Below are positions 29,403-38,806 of a DNA stretch of 64,000 nucleotides, piece after piece. Positions within the stretch are counted from its first letter, which is position 1. Each line of letters opens with the position of its first letter. The position numbers and the translations under genes are program-made. Source of the stretch: Gammaproteobacteria bacterium (GTDB lineage Bacteria > Pseudomonadota > Gammaproteobacteria > Steroidobacterales > UBA11654); contig NZHP01000022.1 of the NCBI GenBank assembly GCA_002691465.1, forward strand, positions 1 to 64,000. Reading direction: 5' to 3'. The notes under the pieces were generated by a model. It had not been told where the DNA came from. It made no database searches and saw only the letters and a program-made list of their open reading frames with translations.

Positions 29403-30058
29403 ATAAAAGATTAATAAGAAAACTTTTGGCGGAATTTGTTGGGACATGCTTTCTCGTAATGATTGTTATTGGCTCTGGGATTATGGCTCAGAATTTATCT
29501 TCAGACCAACTAACTATTCTGCTGGGAAATACACTAGCAACAGGAGCAGGACTTACTGCTTTAATCTGGATATTTATCTCAATTTCGGGAGCTCACTTTA
29601 ATCCCGCAGTTAGCTTAATTATGTTTTTAAAGAAAGAATTAACATTGAAAGAGCTCTCTTGCTTTACTTGCTTTCAGTTTATTGGAGGATTTTTTGGAAC
29701 CATTTTAGCTAATATAATGTTTGGCTTAGAACCCCTCCAAATTTCCGCAAATGAAAGAAGCGGATTCAATATATATTTCAGCGAATTGATAGCAACATTT
29801 GGTCTCATTATCACTATTCTTGGCGTAAGAAAAATGAGCATTCTTGCTGTTGGACCGGCTGTTGGATTATATATTTCAGCCGGATATTGGTTTACTTCTT
29901 CTACATCTTTTGCAAACCCAGCAGTAACTTTTGCTAGGGGATTCAGTGATACTTTTACTGGAATAAACCCAGACTTTATATTGCCTTTTATTATTTTTCA
30001 GTTGATCGGCGCTAATTTGGCAATGCTCTTTATGAATTTCATAGAGAATGATGCATGA
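29399..30058 (+). CDS. Aquaporin / MIP-family channel
   Basis: The 219-residue inner-membrane protein has six predicted helices. Both pore half-helices are present: [12 protein letters not shown] (first NPA, about 64) and [13 protein letters not shown] (second NPA, about 177) with the selectivity Arg three residues after the Ala. It conducts water or small neutral solutes; the filter residues are not enough to tell glycerol, water or arsenite. ATG 29399 overlaps the guaA stop; a GTG lies two codons upstream. A channel inside a guanine-nucleotide operon is not an expected partner. Confidence 0.85.
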   Translation: MNKRLIRKLLAEFVGTCFLVMIVIGSGIMAQNLSSDQLTILLGNTLATGAGLTALIWIFISISGAHFNPAVSLIMFLKKELTLKELSCFTCFQFIGGFFGTILANIMFGLEPLQISANERSGFNIYFSELIATFGLIITILGVRKMSILAVGPAVGLYISAGYWFTSSTSFANPAVTFARGFSDTFTGINPDFILPFIIFQLIGANLAMLFMNFIENDA

Positions 30059-30113
30059 GAATTTATTACTATTTGAGTTGATAACAATTAACTGAATAAA
30101 CCGAGATCGTATA

Positions 30114-31106
30114 ATGTTAGTAAATGAAGAGATAAAATTAGATTATTCGGATGTTCTAATTAGACCAAAAAGGTCAACCATGAGCTCTAGAGGGGAAGTC
30201 AAATTAGAACGAACGCATAGATTTCTTTGGAGTAAAAAAAAATGGACTGGCATTCCAATTATGTCAGCCAATATGGATACCGTTGGGACACCGGCAATGC
30301 ACAAGGTGCTCTCAAAGTACAATCTAATTACTTGTCCAGCTAGACATCATCTCAAAAAGAAGTCTGATCAATTCAAAAAAGGGCAACGAAATATTTGTTG
30401 GTTCGGTGGCATTGACGACATTCCAAAATTATCAAAAATAGCAGATGGCTTCATAGGTCTTGATGTTGCCAATGGCTACACCATCAAGTTTGTCGATGCG
30501 GTCAAAAAGTTAAGAGAAAAGTGCCCCAATGCAACCATTGCAGCAGGCAATGTTGTAACTGCTGATATGACACAAGAATTAATTCTAGCAGGGGCTGATA
30601 TTGTCAAAGTTGGCATTGGCCCCGGGTCGGTCTGTACAACAAGGATCAAAACAGGAATTGGTTATCCACAATTAAGCGCAGTCATTGAATGTGCAGATGC
30701 AGCACATGGACTGGATGCACACATTATTGCAGATGGTGGTTGTGTAAGCTCTGGTGATATTGTGAAAGCATTTGCTGGGGGTGCAGATTTTGTCATGATT
30801 GGTGGAATGCTCGCCGGACATGACGAGTGCGATGGCACAGTCGAAGATGGGGTAATGAAATTTTACGGAATGGCTTCGGAATCAGCCATGAGTAAGCACG
30901 GTAATCACAATGAATACAGAGGGACAGAAGGCAAAACTGTTGAGGTCAAATATCGCGGTAAAGCCGATGATACTGTTAAAGACATACTGAGTGGTATTCG
31001 ATCTGCCTGCACTTATGTTGGAGCAAATAGATTGAAAACACTTTCTAAATGCACAACATTTGTTCGTGTGAATAACACCCACAATACCGTTTATGGAAAT
31101 GAGTGA
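30114..31106 (+). CDS. guaC: GMP reductase
   Basis: The 330-residue paralogue of IMP dehydrogenase lacks the CBS domains. GMP reductase converts GMP back to IMP with NADPH. Matching features are [13 protein letters not shown] at the N-terminus, the active-site Cys in [11 protein letters not shown] (about 180) and [16 protein letters not shown] with [17 protein letters not shown] (about 215-245). The length is a little below the 347 of E. coli. Having guaB, guaA and guaC within 4.7 kb puts forward and reverse IMP/GMP steps side by side. Its 3' end overlaps the next gene. Confidence 0.93.
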   Translation: MLVNEEIKLDYSDVLIRPKRSTMSSRGEVKLERTHRFLWSKKKWTGIPIMSANMDTVGTPAMHKVLSKYNLITCPARHHLKKKSDQFKKGQRNICWFGGIDDIPKLSKIADGFIGLDVANGYTIKFVDAVKKLREKCPNATIAAGNVVTADMTQELILAGADIVKVGIGPGSVCTTRIKTGIGYPQLSAVIECADAAHGLDAHIIADGGCVSSGDIVKAFAGGADFVMIGGMLAGHDECDGTVEDGVMKFYGMASESAMSKHGNHNEYRGTEGKTVEVKYRGKADDTVKDILSGIRSACTYVGANRLKTLSKCTTFVRVNNTHNTVYGNE

Positions 31107-31902
31107 AAGTTCAAAAATTTTAACCATTGATAAGTCCGGTAATGGCGTTTTGCGTCTTACGATGAACAATTTAGATCAAAAAAATGCTTTGTCCGAGAGG
31201 ATGATGAGCGAAGTCATGAGTGAGATCAGAAATGCAAGTCAGGATAAATCGATAAAAGTTATTATTTTAGCTGCAAATGGGAATGTGTTTTGTTCAGGGC
31301 ACGATTTAAAAGAAATCACAGCCGCAAGAGAAAATGAGGATAGCGGTGCAGTCTTCTTCCAAAAACTTTTTGATCATTGCTCAACAATGATGGAATTAAT
31401 TGTCAATACACCGCAACCAGTTATAGCTGAAGTGGATGGAATTGCTACAGCAGCAGGCTGTCAATTGGTTGCAAGTTGTGATCTGGCGATTGCCTCAAAT
31501 GAATCTAAGTTTGCAACACCTGGGGTGAATATCGGCCTTTTTTGTTCAACGCCTATGGTTGCTCTGACAAGAAATGTTCACAAGAAGAATGCCATGGAAA
31601 TGCTGCTTACCGGCGATTTTATTGATGCTGAAAAGGCTAAAGATATAGGCCTAATAAATAATGTAGTCAAGAAGGAAGATCTATCAGGAGAGGTTAAAGA
31701 ATTGGCAGAAAAAATTGCCAGCAAGTCATCAATCACAGTTTCAATTGGAAAGAAGGCTTTCTATGCTCAAGCGGAAATGAATTTATCTGAAGCATATAAA
31801 TACACCTCTCAAGTTATGAAAGATAATTTATTGAACGATGATGCCAAAGAGGGCATTGATGCTTTCATAGAAAAAAGATCACCCAATTGGAAAGATAAAT
31901 AA
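31093..31902 (+). CDS. Enoyl-CoA hydratase/isomerase family protein
   Basis: The 269-residue crotonase-fold protein resembles the ECHDC3-like subgroup. The first oxyanion-hole region is VFCSGHDLKEI (about 58-68), the second ATAAGCQLVASCDLAIAS (about 117-134). At the position of the second catalytic Glu of classical hydratases it has VNIGLFCSTP, so hydratase activity by the usual two-Glu mechanism is doubtful. It overlaps guaC by 14 bases (or 8 with the second ATG at 31099). The substrate is unknown. Confidence 0.8.
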   Translation: MEMSESSKILTIDKSGNGVLRLTMNNLDQKNALSERMMSEVMSEIRNASQDKSIKVIILAANGNVFCSGHDLKEITAARENEDSGAVFFQKLFDHCSTMMELIVNTPQPVIAEVDGIATAAGCQLVASCDLAIASNESKFATPGVNIGLFCSTPMVALTRNVHKKNAMEMLLTGDFIDAEKAKDIGLINNVVKKEDLSGEVKELAEKIASKSSITVSIGKKAFYAQAEMNLSEAYKYTSQVMKDNLLNDDAKEGIDAFIEKRSPNWKDK

Positions 31903-31935
31903 TTTAAATTTTTAAGCCTTATTTGATAAATCAAT

Positions 31936-32943
31936 ATGGATCCAATATCTCAAGGTACAGTTGGTGCAGCATTTGCACAGTCAAGCGCTTCAAAAAATAA
32001 TATTATCCGTATCGGATTCATTGGTTTTCTTGCCGGTTTAGCCCCGGATCTAGATGTTTTGATTCGATCATCGGATGATCCAATATTGTTTCTCGAATAC
32101 CACAGACAGTTCAGTCATTCGCTATTTTTTATCCCCTTTGGATCATTGTTTGTCGCTCTTTTTCTTTTTCCTTTTTTTAAGGGATCGATGAGCATGAAGA
32201 CTGTATATGTTGCAAGTTTTTTGGGATATGCGACCCATGGATTGCTTGATGCCTGCACTTCCTATGGCACTCAACTCTTTTGGCCTTTTTCAGACGAGAG
32301 AGTCACTTGGAACAATATATCCATTGTCGACCCACTGTTTACGTTGCCGATCGCAGCTCTCTTGGTAATTGCCATAATAACAAGAAGAAAAATGTTTAGT
32401 TTTATAGCCATTGGATGGATTGTTTTCTATCTGTCTCTAGGCTTTGTGCAATATGAAAGAACTCTTTCAGCAGCAATGCAGTTGGCAGATTCTAGAGGAC
32501 ATAATTCGGAGCGTCTGACTTTAAAGCCTTCCTTTGGGAATTTAATTTTATGGAAATCCATTTATGAACATGACGGCATTTATTTTGTTGATGCAATTCG
32601 GACAGTCTATTCATCAACTTGGTGCTCCGGTGAGAGCATTAGGAAGTTTGATTATCAATATCATCTTCCAAATCTTGATAGAAGCAGTCAACAAGCCATC
32701 GATATTGAAAGATTTAGGTGGTTTTCACAGGACTATCTGGGTTACGACGAAAAGAATAGCCTTGTTACAGATATTCGTTATTCAATGCTTCCAAATCAAA
32801 TAGCGCCAATGTGGGGAATAGTTATTGATAAAAATCAAAATATGGATGAGCATGCCTCTTGGTGGACGGGTCGGAGTTTGGATCAAAATCAGTTAGACTT
32901 ATTTAAAGCAATGTTAAGCGGCAAAAAGTGTCAAGATTTTTAA
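31936..32943 (+). CDS. Membrane-bound YdjM-type putative metal-dependent hydrolase
   Basis: The 335-residue integral membrane protein belongs to the DUF457/YdjM family. The N-terminus MDPISQGTVGAAFAQ and the motifs LAPDLDVLIR, EYHRQFSHSLFF (about 55-66) and THGLLDACTSYGTQLFWPFSDER are characteristic; the His and Asp residues are the presumed metal ligands. Four to five membrane helices occupy residues 25-180, followed by a soluble C-terminal domain (about 190-335). The biochemical function of the family is unproven. It precedes the Tat-SDR gene by 21 bases and probably heads that operon. Confidence 0.8.
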   Translation: MDPISQGTVGAAFAQSSASKNNIIRIGFIGFLAGLAPDLDVLIRSSDDPILFLEYHRQFSHSLFFIPFGSLFVALFLFPFFKGSMSMKTVYVASFLGYATHGLLDACTSYGTQLFWPFSDERVTWNNISIVDPLFTLPIAALLVIAIITRRKMFSFIAIGWIVFYLSLGFVQYERTLSAAMQLADSRGHNSERLTLKPSFGNLILWKSIYEHDGIYFVDAIRTVYSSTWCSGESIRKFDYQYHLPNLDRSSQQAIDIERFRWFSQDYLGYDEKNSLVTDIRYSMLPNQIAPMWGIVIDKNQNMDEHASWWTGRSLDQNQLDLFKAMLSGKKCQDF

Positions 32944-32964
32944 GGATTAATGGAGTGTTATGAA

Positions 32965-33987
32965 ATGAATAGGAGGCAATTTATTTATGGGACAGCAGCA
33001 GTTGCAGTTCCAGTATTAGTGGGCTGCGATAATGATGATGAACCCATTGTAAGCATTGATGAAAACTATCCAATCGGACCTTTTGGTGCGACATCCACAG
33101 CCGAGGAAGTCACTGTTGGATTGGATTTAACAGGAAAGACTGCAATGGTCACAGGCTGTAATTCCGGTTTGGGTTTCGAGACAATGCGAGTTTTAGCAAT
33201 GAGAGGCGCACACGTTATTGGCACGGGGAGGAATCTTGAAAAAGCCAGCAAAGCCTGCTCAAGCATATCTGGAAAAACGACGCCCGTGGCCCTTGAGTTA
33301 TCAGACTTTGATTCAATTATTGAATGCAGTGATACAGTCAAGAAGCTGGGCTATCCCATTGATATTTTGGTATGCAATGCTGGAATAAATACATTTGACG
33401 AATTGGATTTAGTAAACGGTGTCGAGAGAATATTTGCCGTCAATCATTTAGGCCACTTTGTATTGGTTAATCGTTTGATGCCCCTATTAAAAAAGTCTAA
33501 AGAGAGTCGGATTGTTCATGTAAGCAGTAAGTCTGCCTATGTCCAGGCTCCCAAAGCAGGAATAGATTTCGATAATCTCAGAGGCGAGGGAGAATTTGAT
33601 TATTGGGCTGCATATGGTCGATCCAAGTTAGCAAACGCCTTATTTTCTATAGAGCTTGCTTCTAGGCTTGAAGGCTCCAATGTTACTTCAAATGCGCTTC
33701 ATCCTGGGTTGGTTCAAACTAATATTGCTCGGAATGCACCTGTCTTGCTTCGAAAAGCTTTTGATTGGTTTGGCAATCTCATTGCAAAAACACCTGAGCA
33801 AGGAGCAGCTACGCAAGTTTATGTGGCAACAAACCAAGCCCTAAAGGGAGTCAGTGGTGCATTTTTTGAGGATTGCAATGCAGTGAGCGTGAGTGGCGAT
33901 AATTTTTTATTCGATAAGCCAATGGCCGAACGTCTTTGGTCAACCAGTGAAGAGATGGCACAAGGCTATTTGATTGATTGGGAGTGA
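32965..33987 (+). CDS. Exported short-chain dehydrogenase/reductase with Tat lipoprotein signal
   Basis: The 340-residue protein begins MNRRQFIYGTAAVAVPVLVGC: a twin-arginine motif, hydrophobic core and lipobox (LVGC, Cys21). The start at 32965 is chosen because GGAG lies nine bases upstream and because it gives a compact Tat signal; 32950 is the alternative. The rest is an SDR of the retinol-dehydrogenase type: cofactor motif TGCNSGLGFE (about 65), CNAGIN, the Ser in HVSSKS and the catalytic YGRSK (about 220) are intact. Tat export would allow NAD(P) to be loaded in the cytoplasm before transport. Substrate unknown. Confidence 0.8.
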   Translation: MNRRQFIYGTAAVAVPVLVGCDNDDEPIVSIDENYPIGPFGATSTAEEVTVGLDLTGKTAMVTGCNSGLGFETMRVLAMRGAHVIGTGRNLEKASKACSSISGKTTPVALELSDFDSIIECSDTVKKLGYPIDILVCNAGINTFDELDLVNGVERIFAVNHLGHFVLVNRLMPLLKKSKESRIVHVSSKSAYVQAPKAGIDFDNLRGEGEFDYWAAYGRSKLANALFSIELASRLEGSNVTSNALHPGLVQTNIARNAPVLLRKAFDWFGNLIAKTPEQGAATQVYVATNQALKGVSGAFFEDCNAVSVSGDNFLFDKPMAERLWSTSEEMAQGYLIDWE

Positions 33988-34001
33988 GTCTAATACTCAA
34001 T

Positions 34002-34403
34002 ATGTTGAAAGTATTACAATTACCCACTCAATGGTGGAGAAAGCTCTCTTTATTTGGGCTTTCTTTATTTTTTATTTACTTTGGCATTGATCACTTCATC
34101 AATCCTGAGTTTTATCTTTCTATTATGCCCCCAGCTTTTCCATTGCATGCAGAAGCAGTATACATCAGTGGTTTCTTTGAAATTTTAGGTGGCATTTCAG
34201 TATTGATAGCGCCACTAAGAAAGATAGCAGGATGGGGATTAGTTGCTTTATTGATTTGTGTTTATCCTGCCAATATTTACATGGCCATTACACCTGAGGC
34301 TTTCCCTGAAATATCTATAGAGCTGCTTTATTTTAGACTTCCGTTACAATTCCTATTCATATATTGGGCATATTCAGTAACAAGACCTCATTACTTACAA
34401 TGA
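34002..34403 (+). CDS. DoxX-like membrane protein
   Basis: The 133-residue protein has four predicted membrane helices (about 18-37, 60-80, 85-103, 112-130). FGIDHFINPEFYLSIMPP and YISGFFEILGGISVLI are typical of the DoxX-like family, small quinone-associated or redox-associated membrane proteins. ATG 34002 is preferred to a TTG at 33978, which lies inside the preceding gene. The gene follows the Tat-SDR by 14 bases. DoxX-type proteins are plausible electron or quinone partners for exported oxidoreductases, but nothing here proves it. Confidence 0.8.
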   Translation: MLKVLQLPTQWWRKLSLFGLSLFFIYFGIDHFINPEFYLSIMPPAFPLHAEAVYISGFFEILGGISVLIAPLRKIAGWGLVALLICVYPANIYMAITPEAFPEISIELLYFRLPLQFLFIYWAYSVTRPHYLQ

Positions 34404-34449
34404 TGATAAGAAGTAATCGAGTTTCATATTTTTTAAAGGAGATTAGTAA

Positions 34450-34992
34450 ATGAGTGATCCACTTAAAATTAAACAATACATTAGGACGGTTAATGATTTT
34501 CCAATTAATGGTATAGCTTTTAGGGATATTACGAGTCTAATCGAAACCCCTGTTGCTTTTGTTGAAACCTGTGAAGAGCTTACAAGAATTTCTAAATCAT
34601 TTGATGCCACTTCAATTGCAAGCATAGAAAGCAGAGGATTTATATTTGCAGGCTCCATAGCCAAAGATTTATCTTTACCATTTATTCTTGCCAGAAAGCC
34701 TGGAAAACTGCCCAATGAGACTTTTATGAAGGATTTTGACCTTGAATACGGCAGTACATCCATTGAAATTCAGAAAAACACCGTTGTGAATGAATCAGAC
34801 AGAGTTGTAATCGTCGATGATCTGGTTGCAACTGGTGGCACAGCTATTGCCTGTGCAGAGCTTCTTACAGAGAACTTTAACGTGAAAAAACAAAACATTC
34901 TTATTCTTGCTGTAATTGATTTGCCAGATTTAGGAGGCAGTAAGCTGATTGCTGATCAAGGATATAAAATTGAGACCCTTGTAAGTTATTGA
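34450..34992 (+). CDS. apt: Adenine phosphoribosyltransferase
   Basis: The 180-residue cytoplasmic enzyme makes AMP from adenine and PRPP. It contains the adenine-family segment IASIESRGFIFAG (about 58), the hood region RKPGKLP, and the PRPP loop VVIVDDLVATGGTA (about 119-132). AAAGGAG with good spacing precedes the ATG. Its stop overlaps the start of the quinoprotein gene as TGATG. It is a housekeeping purine-salvage gene embedded in a run of exported proteins. Confidence 0.94.
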   Translation: MSDPLKIKQYIRTVNDFPINGIAFRDITSLIETPVAFVETCEELTRISKSFDATSIASIESRGFIFAGSIAKDLSLPFILARKPGKLPNETFMKDFDLEYGSTSIEIQKNTVVNESDRVVIVDDLVATGGTAIACAELLTENFNVKKQNILILAVIDLPDLGGSKLIADQGYKIETLVSY

Positions 34993-36587
34993 TGAAGCTA
35001 GATCTAAATAAGTTTAAGTTTATCTTTGCTGTACTCCTTTTTTTGGGAGTTGAGCCATTGATTTCTAAAACCCATTCAGATGGATTTTGCATAAGTCAGC
35101 GGTCGATTGAGAATCAGCCAACATGGATAGGCTGGGGAAACTCTCATGATCAGCATCGCTTTCAGGATGAATCAGTGAGTTTGATCAATCTTGAGAATAT
35201 TTCCAATTTAAAGATGAAATGGGTTTTTGGAGTGCCAGATGCTGAAAAGGTTAGATCGCAGCCCTCCATTGCGGGTGGATTTCTTTATTTTGGTACTCAA
35301 TCGGGATTGGTTTATGCGCTTGATGCTGAAGTTGGTTGCATACGATGGACATACAAAGCAAAAGCAGAAGTCAGGAATGCAATTGCAATTGATCTGAATC
35401 AATCAAACCATCCCAATGATCTATATTTTGGAGATTTTGAAGGAAGAATTTATCGCTTGGATGCATTAACAGGCGAGGAAAAATGGATCAGAAAACCAAA
35501 TGCACATCCATTAACAACAATTACTGGTTCAATTGCAATATTTGAAAATAATATTTTTGTTCCTCTTTCATCTGTAGAGATTGTTGCTGCAATTGATGAA
35601 AATTACGAATGCTGCACTTTTCGTGGTGGCGTAGTTGCTATAAACAAGATTTCTGGTGAAACAACATGGAAATATTACACAGTCAATGAACCAATCGAGG
35701 CTGGTTTCAATGACGCAAATGCAAAGAAATGGGGACCCTCAGGAGTGCCTGTTTGGTCAAGCCCAACCATCGATAAAAAGAGAAGTAAGTTATATATTGG
35801 GACTGGACAAAACTACTCTCTACCTGCAACAAAGATGAGTGATTCTATAATTGCTATAGACATAAATAGTGGAAGAAAGGCTTGGTCATTTCAGTCCGAA
35901 AAGAACGATATATGGAATGGTTCGTGTGTGAGGAATGGAATCAATTGCGATTTTGATGTGGGATCAAACTTTGATTTTGGGGCATCGCCATTATTAATTA
36001 GAGATGAAAATAGAGGGGATCTGATATTAGCTGGTCAAAAATCAGGGATGCTTTTTGCGATTGATCCAGACGATGGAAGCATGGTTTGGGAAAGAAGGAT
36101 AGGAAAGGGGGGAGAGCATGGCGGAGTTCACTGGTCATTATCGTCCGATGGAAAGCGAGTATTTGTTCCAGTCGGAGACATTGGAGATCATCCAAAAGCC
36201 ATAGGTAAAAGTAAGTCAGGAGTCTATGCATTCGATCCATATACTGGCGAACAATTATGGGGCTATGAAGCCAAAGAACGCTGCTCCGATAACACATTTT
36301 TTTGCCACAGCGGCTTCTCTGCAGCCATATCATCGACCGATGAAATATTATTTGCTGGCAACCTAAATGGAGTCTTGTACGCATTCTCTACAATCACTGG
36401 AGAGTCGGTTTGGGAGTTTGATACACGAAGAGAATTTCAGGGCATAAATTCAATTCCTGCAGTTGGAGGCACGATTGATGCAACTGGTCCGGTCATTTCT
36501 AAAAGAATGATTTATATTAACTCGGGTTATGGCGGATATGGTAAATTAGCTGGAAATGCACTCATTGCATTTGAAATCATTGATTAG
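34992..36587 (+). CDS. Secreted quinoprotein-like beta-propeller (PQQ-dehydrogenase family)
   Basis: The 531-residue protein has a signal peptide (about 1-26) and PQQ-type propeller repeats such as YALDAEVGCIRWTYKAK, YRLDALTGEEKW, AINKISGETTWKYY and AIDPDDGSMVWERR. It resembles polyvinyl-alcohol dehydrogenase and related quinoproteins. A vicinal Cys-Cys in YECCTFRGG is of the kind that stacks on PQQ in quinoprotein alcohol dehydrogenases. No CXXCH haem motif is visible, so electrons would need a separate acceptor. Substrate unknown; a non-catalytic propeller cannot be excluded. Translation is coupled to apt (TGATG). Confidence 0.78.
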   Translation: MKLDLNKFKFIFAVLLFLGVEPLISKTHSDGFCISQRSIENQPTWIGWGNSHDQHRFQDESVSLINLENISNLKMKWVFGVPDAEKVRSQPSIAGGFLYFGTQSGLVYALDAEVGCIRWTYKAKAEVRNAIAIDLNQSNHPNDLYFGDFEGRIYRLDALTGEEKWIRKPNAHPLTTITGSIAIFENNIFVPLSSVEIVAAIDENYECCTFRGGVVAINKISGETTWKYYTVNEPIEAGFNDANAKKWGPSGVPVWSSPTIDKKRSKLYIGTGQNYSLPATKMSDSIIAIDINSGRKAWSFQSEKNDIWNGSCVRNGINCDFDVGSNFDFGASPLLIRDENRGDLILAGQKSGMLFAIDPDDGSMVWERRIGKGGEHGGVHWSLSSDGKRVFVPVGDIGDHPKAIGKSKSGVYAFDPYTGEQLWGYEAKERCSDNTFFCHSGFSAAISSTDEILFAGNLNGVLYAFSTITGESVWEFDTRREFQGINSIPAVGGTIDATGPVISKRMIYINSGYGGYGKLAGNALIAFEIID

Positions 36588-36596
36588 GTTTTCTAG

Positions 36597-37934
36597 ATGT
36601 CGAAAGTTAAAATCAATAAATCAAGAAGAAGATTAATCCAATCTGCTGGCTCAATTCCTATAGCCGTCTCAGCTCCAAATGTTTTAAGCAATCATCACCA
36701 TAGAGAGCAAACGAACCCAGTTGTATCAAATCTTGATGAGATTTATCCAAGATGGAAAACAGATTCTGCAAAGTGGGATCTACAAACAAAAAGATTCCCA
36801 GGGCAAAAGATTCATGCAGCAATGGGCATCGCAGATTTAGACTTCAAAACTGCACCTGAGATCACTAAAGCCATTGCAGAGAGAGTCTTGCATGAAAATT
36901 GGGGTTATATATTGACCCCAGATTCTTACTACGAATCAATCGTCGAATGGATCCTCAAAAGATATGGGGAAAGGATTTCAAGGGACCAACTTTTGTTGTC
37001 CACAGGTGTTTTACCTGCTATCCAGAGTGCCATCAGAGCATTTTGCCCAAAAAATTCTAAGGTGGTTTTGAATTCACCGGGATACACTGAATTGTATGCA
37101 AGCATTCGCAAGGCAGATTGCATGCCAGATGAAAGCCCATTGATCAAAAAAAATGGAATGTATTCCCTCGATTTCCCTGACCTTTCAAAAAGACTAGCCC
37201 GAGATGATGTGCATGCATTTCTTTTAGTCAACCCACACAATCCGACTGGCAATTGTTGGTCTCGAGACGATCTAAAAAAAGTAGCAAAAATCTGTGACGA
37301 AAACGATGTCATGCTGTTCTCTGATGAAATTCACTGCGATTTCATTGCTGACGATGCCCAATATACACCAATTTATTCTCTGGCAACTGAAGCGGTAAAA
37401 CGTAAGGCCATTATCTTCAAATCGACCACAAAGGCATTCAATTTATCTGCCTTTAAAACCGGATATGTTTATGCCCATGATGCAGAGATAATCTCAAAGA
37501 TCAGACAAGCAGGCCATGTCGAATTTGCAAATACATTGGGTGTTATCGCATCTGAGGTGGCATATACTCATTCTGAAAAATGGCTTAATGAAGTAAGCAA
37601 ATACATCAACCAGAACATGATTTTGGTTGAGAAATACATAAGAAAAAACATACCTTTGATCCGCTTCTATCGTCCCGAAGGAACTTACCTTGCATGGATA
37701 GATTTTACAGAATGGATGAGTGCAATTGACGCAAAAGAGAAGGCGAATGAAAAGAATGAAGAAGAGGGCGATTATATGGAGAGGTATTTGGTTGAAAAGG
37801 CAGGCATTCAATTGGGAAGGGGTTATCGATTTGGTAGTGGCGGTGAGAAATATTTAAGAATGAACGTTGGAACCTCAAAAATATTATTAAAAGAGGCCCT
37901 TGATAGGATTAAAATGGCTGCAGACGATTTATGA
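36597..37934 (+). CDS. PatB/MalY-type PLP-dependent aminotransferase or C-S lyase with Tat-like signal
   Basis: The 445-residue protein carries an N-terminal SRRRLIQSAGSIPIAVSAPN segment, resembling a twin-arginine signal with a possible cut after VSA. From about residue 45 it is a fold-type I PLP enzyme of the PatB/MalY cystathionine beta-lyase group: AMGIADLDFKTAPE, NPHNPTGN (about 205), DEIHCDF (about 240) and the Schiff-base Lys in KSTTKAFNLSAFKTGY (about 279). The final segment LGRGYRFGSGGEKYLRMN is typical. Likely reactions are beta-elimination of sulfur amino acids or transamination; export of a PLP enzyme is unusual. It starts nine bases after the quinoprotein gene. Confidence 0.82.
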   Translation: MSKVKINKSRRRLIQSAGSIPIAVSAPNVLSNHHHREQTNPVVSNLDEIYPRWKTDSAKWDLQTKRFPGQKIHAAMGIADLDFKTAPEITKAIAERVLHENWGYILTPDSYYESIVEWILKRYGERISRDQLLLSTGVLPAIQSAIRAFCPKNSKVVLNSPGYTELYASIRKADCMPDESPLIKKNGMYSLDFPDLSKRLARDDVHAFLLVNPHNPTGNCWSRDDLKKVAKICDENDVMLFSDEIHCDFIADDAQYTPIYSLATEAVKRKAIIFKSTTKAFNLSAFKTGYVYAHDAEIISKIRQAGHVEFANTLGVIASEVAYTHSEKWLNEVSKYINQNMILVEKYIRKNIPLIRFYRPEGTYLAWIDFTEWMSAIDAKEKANEKNEEEGDYMERYLVEKAGIQLGRGYRFGSGGEKYLRMNVGTSKILLKEALDRIKMAADDL

Positions 37935-37977
37935 TATTTGCAAATTCAAAAAAATTAATTTCAAGGGGTCAATGAAT

Positions 37978-38799
37978 ATGAATTATAGAACCGCCAGTTT
38001 TTTTATTTTTCTTTTATTCTTTCTTTATGCGGACTTTGTTAATGCAAAAACTGTTCTTGTAACAGGTTCAAATAGAGGAATGGGTTTAGAGTTTGTGACC
38101 CAGTATGCAGAAAAAGGTTGGAGTGTGATTGCAACGAGTCGATCTCCTTCCGATGACTATGATCTCATTGATTTAGCCAAAGACAATCCAAAGATACAGA
38201 TCGAACAAATGGATGTTACAAAAACTTCAGAAATAAGCAATCTGGCTGAAAAATATCAGAATCAATCTATCGATTTGCTGATCAATAATGCCGGCATGAG
38301 TGGAGACAGGAGAAATCAAGCATGGGGTCAGATTGATCAAAACGAATTCACCAAATTGATTTCAATAAACGCGTTTGGAGCTTTGAAGGTTGCAGAAGCG
38401 TTTTCTAAAAATATTGCTAACAGCGAAGACAAAAAAATAGTTGCAATCTCTAGCGTGGCTGGATCAATTTCTTCCATGGGTCGGCCGTCATCGCTTCCAA
38501 TTCTCTCAATCAGCAAAGCCGCCTTAAATATGGCAATGAAAACCGTTGCTCTGAGGCTTAAAGACGAAGGCGTCACTGTTATCCTTTTAAACCCTGGGGC
38601 AGTAGATACTAGAGCACTCAGGCAGGCATTTGGTTTATCCCTTGAGGAGGCAGAAAAGGCAACCAATTTTGACTACAAAGGTTACCCGACTGTGTCTCCA
38701 GAGGAGGGCGTGAGACGAATGATCGACGTCATTGAGAATGCAAACCAGTCACAAAACGGATCATTTCTGAACCACGATGGCAAAGAGTTGCCATGGTAG
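37978..38799 (+). CDS. Sec-exported SDR-family protein with altered catalytic motif
   Basis: The 273-residue protein has a clear signal peptide ending FVNA (about residue 23) and then an SDR Rossmann fold with VLVTGSNRGMGLEF, LLINNAGMSG and AISSVAGSIS. In the catalytic helix, where YxxxK is expected, the sequence is LSISKAALN: the lysine is kept but Tyr is replaced by Leu. Standard SDR chemistry is therefore unlikely. ATG 37978 is preferred because AAGGGG lies nine bases upstream; 37972 is also possible. It ends seven bases from the convergent DUF305 gene. Confidence 0.8.
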   Translation: MNYRTASFFIFLLFFLYADFVNAKTVLVTGSNRGMGLEFVTQYAEKGWSVIATSRSPSDDYDLIDLAKDNPKIQIEQMDVTKTSEISNLAEKYQNQSIDLLINNAGMSGDRRNQAWGQIDQNEFTKLISINAFGALKVAEAFSKNIANSEDKKIVAISSVAGSISSMGRPSSLPILSISKAALNMAMKTVALRLKDEGVTVILLNPGAVDTRALRQAFGLSLEEAEKATNFDYKGYPTVSPEEGVRRMIDVIENANQSQNGSFLNHDGKELPW

Positions 38800-38806
38800 A
38801 AAGAGT

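Noticed and set aside
30111..30116. Perfect TATAAT at the guaC start
   Set aside because: It overlaps the ATG itself, so a transcript from it would start inside the gene; no good -35 is present.
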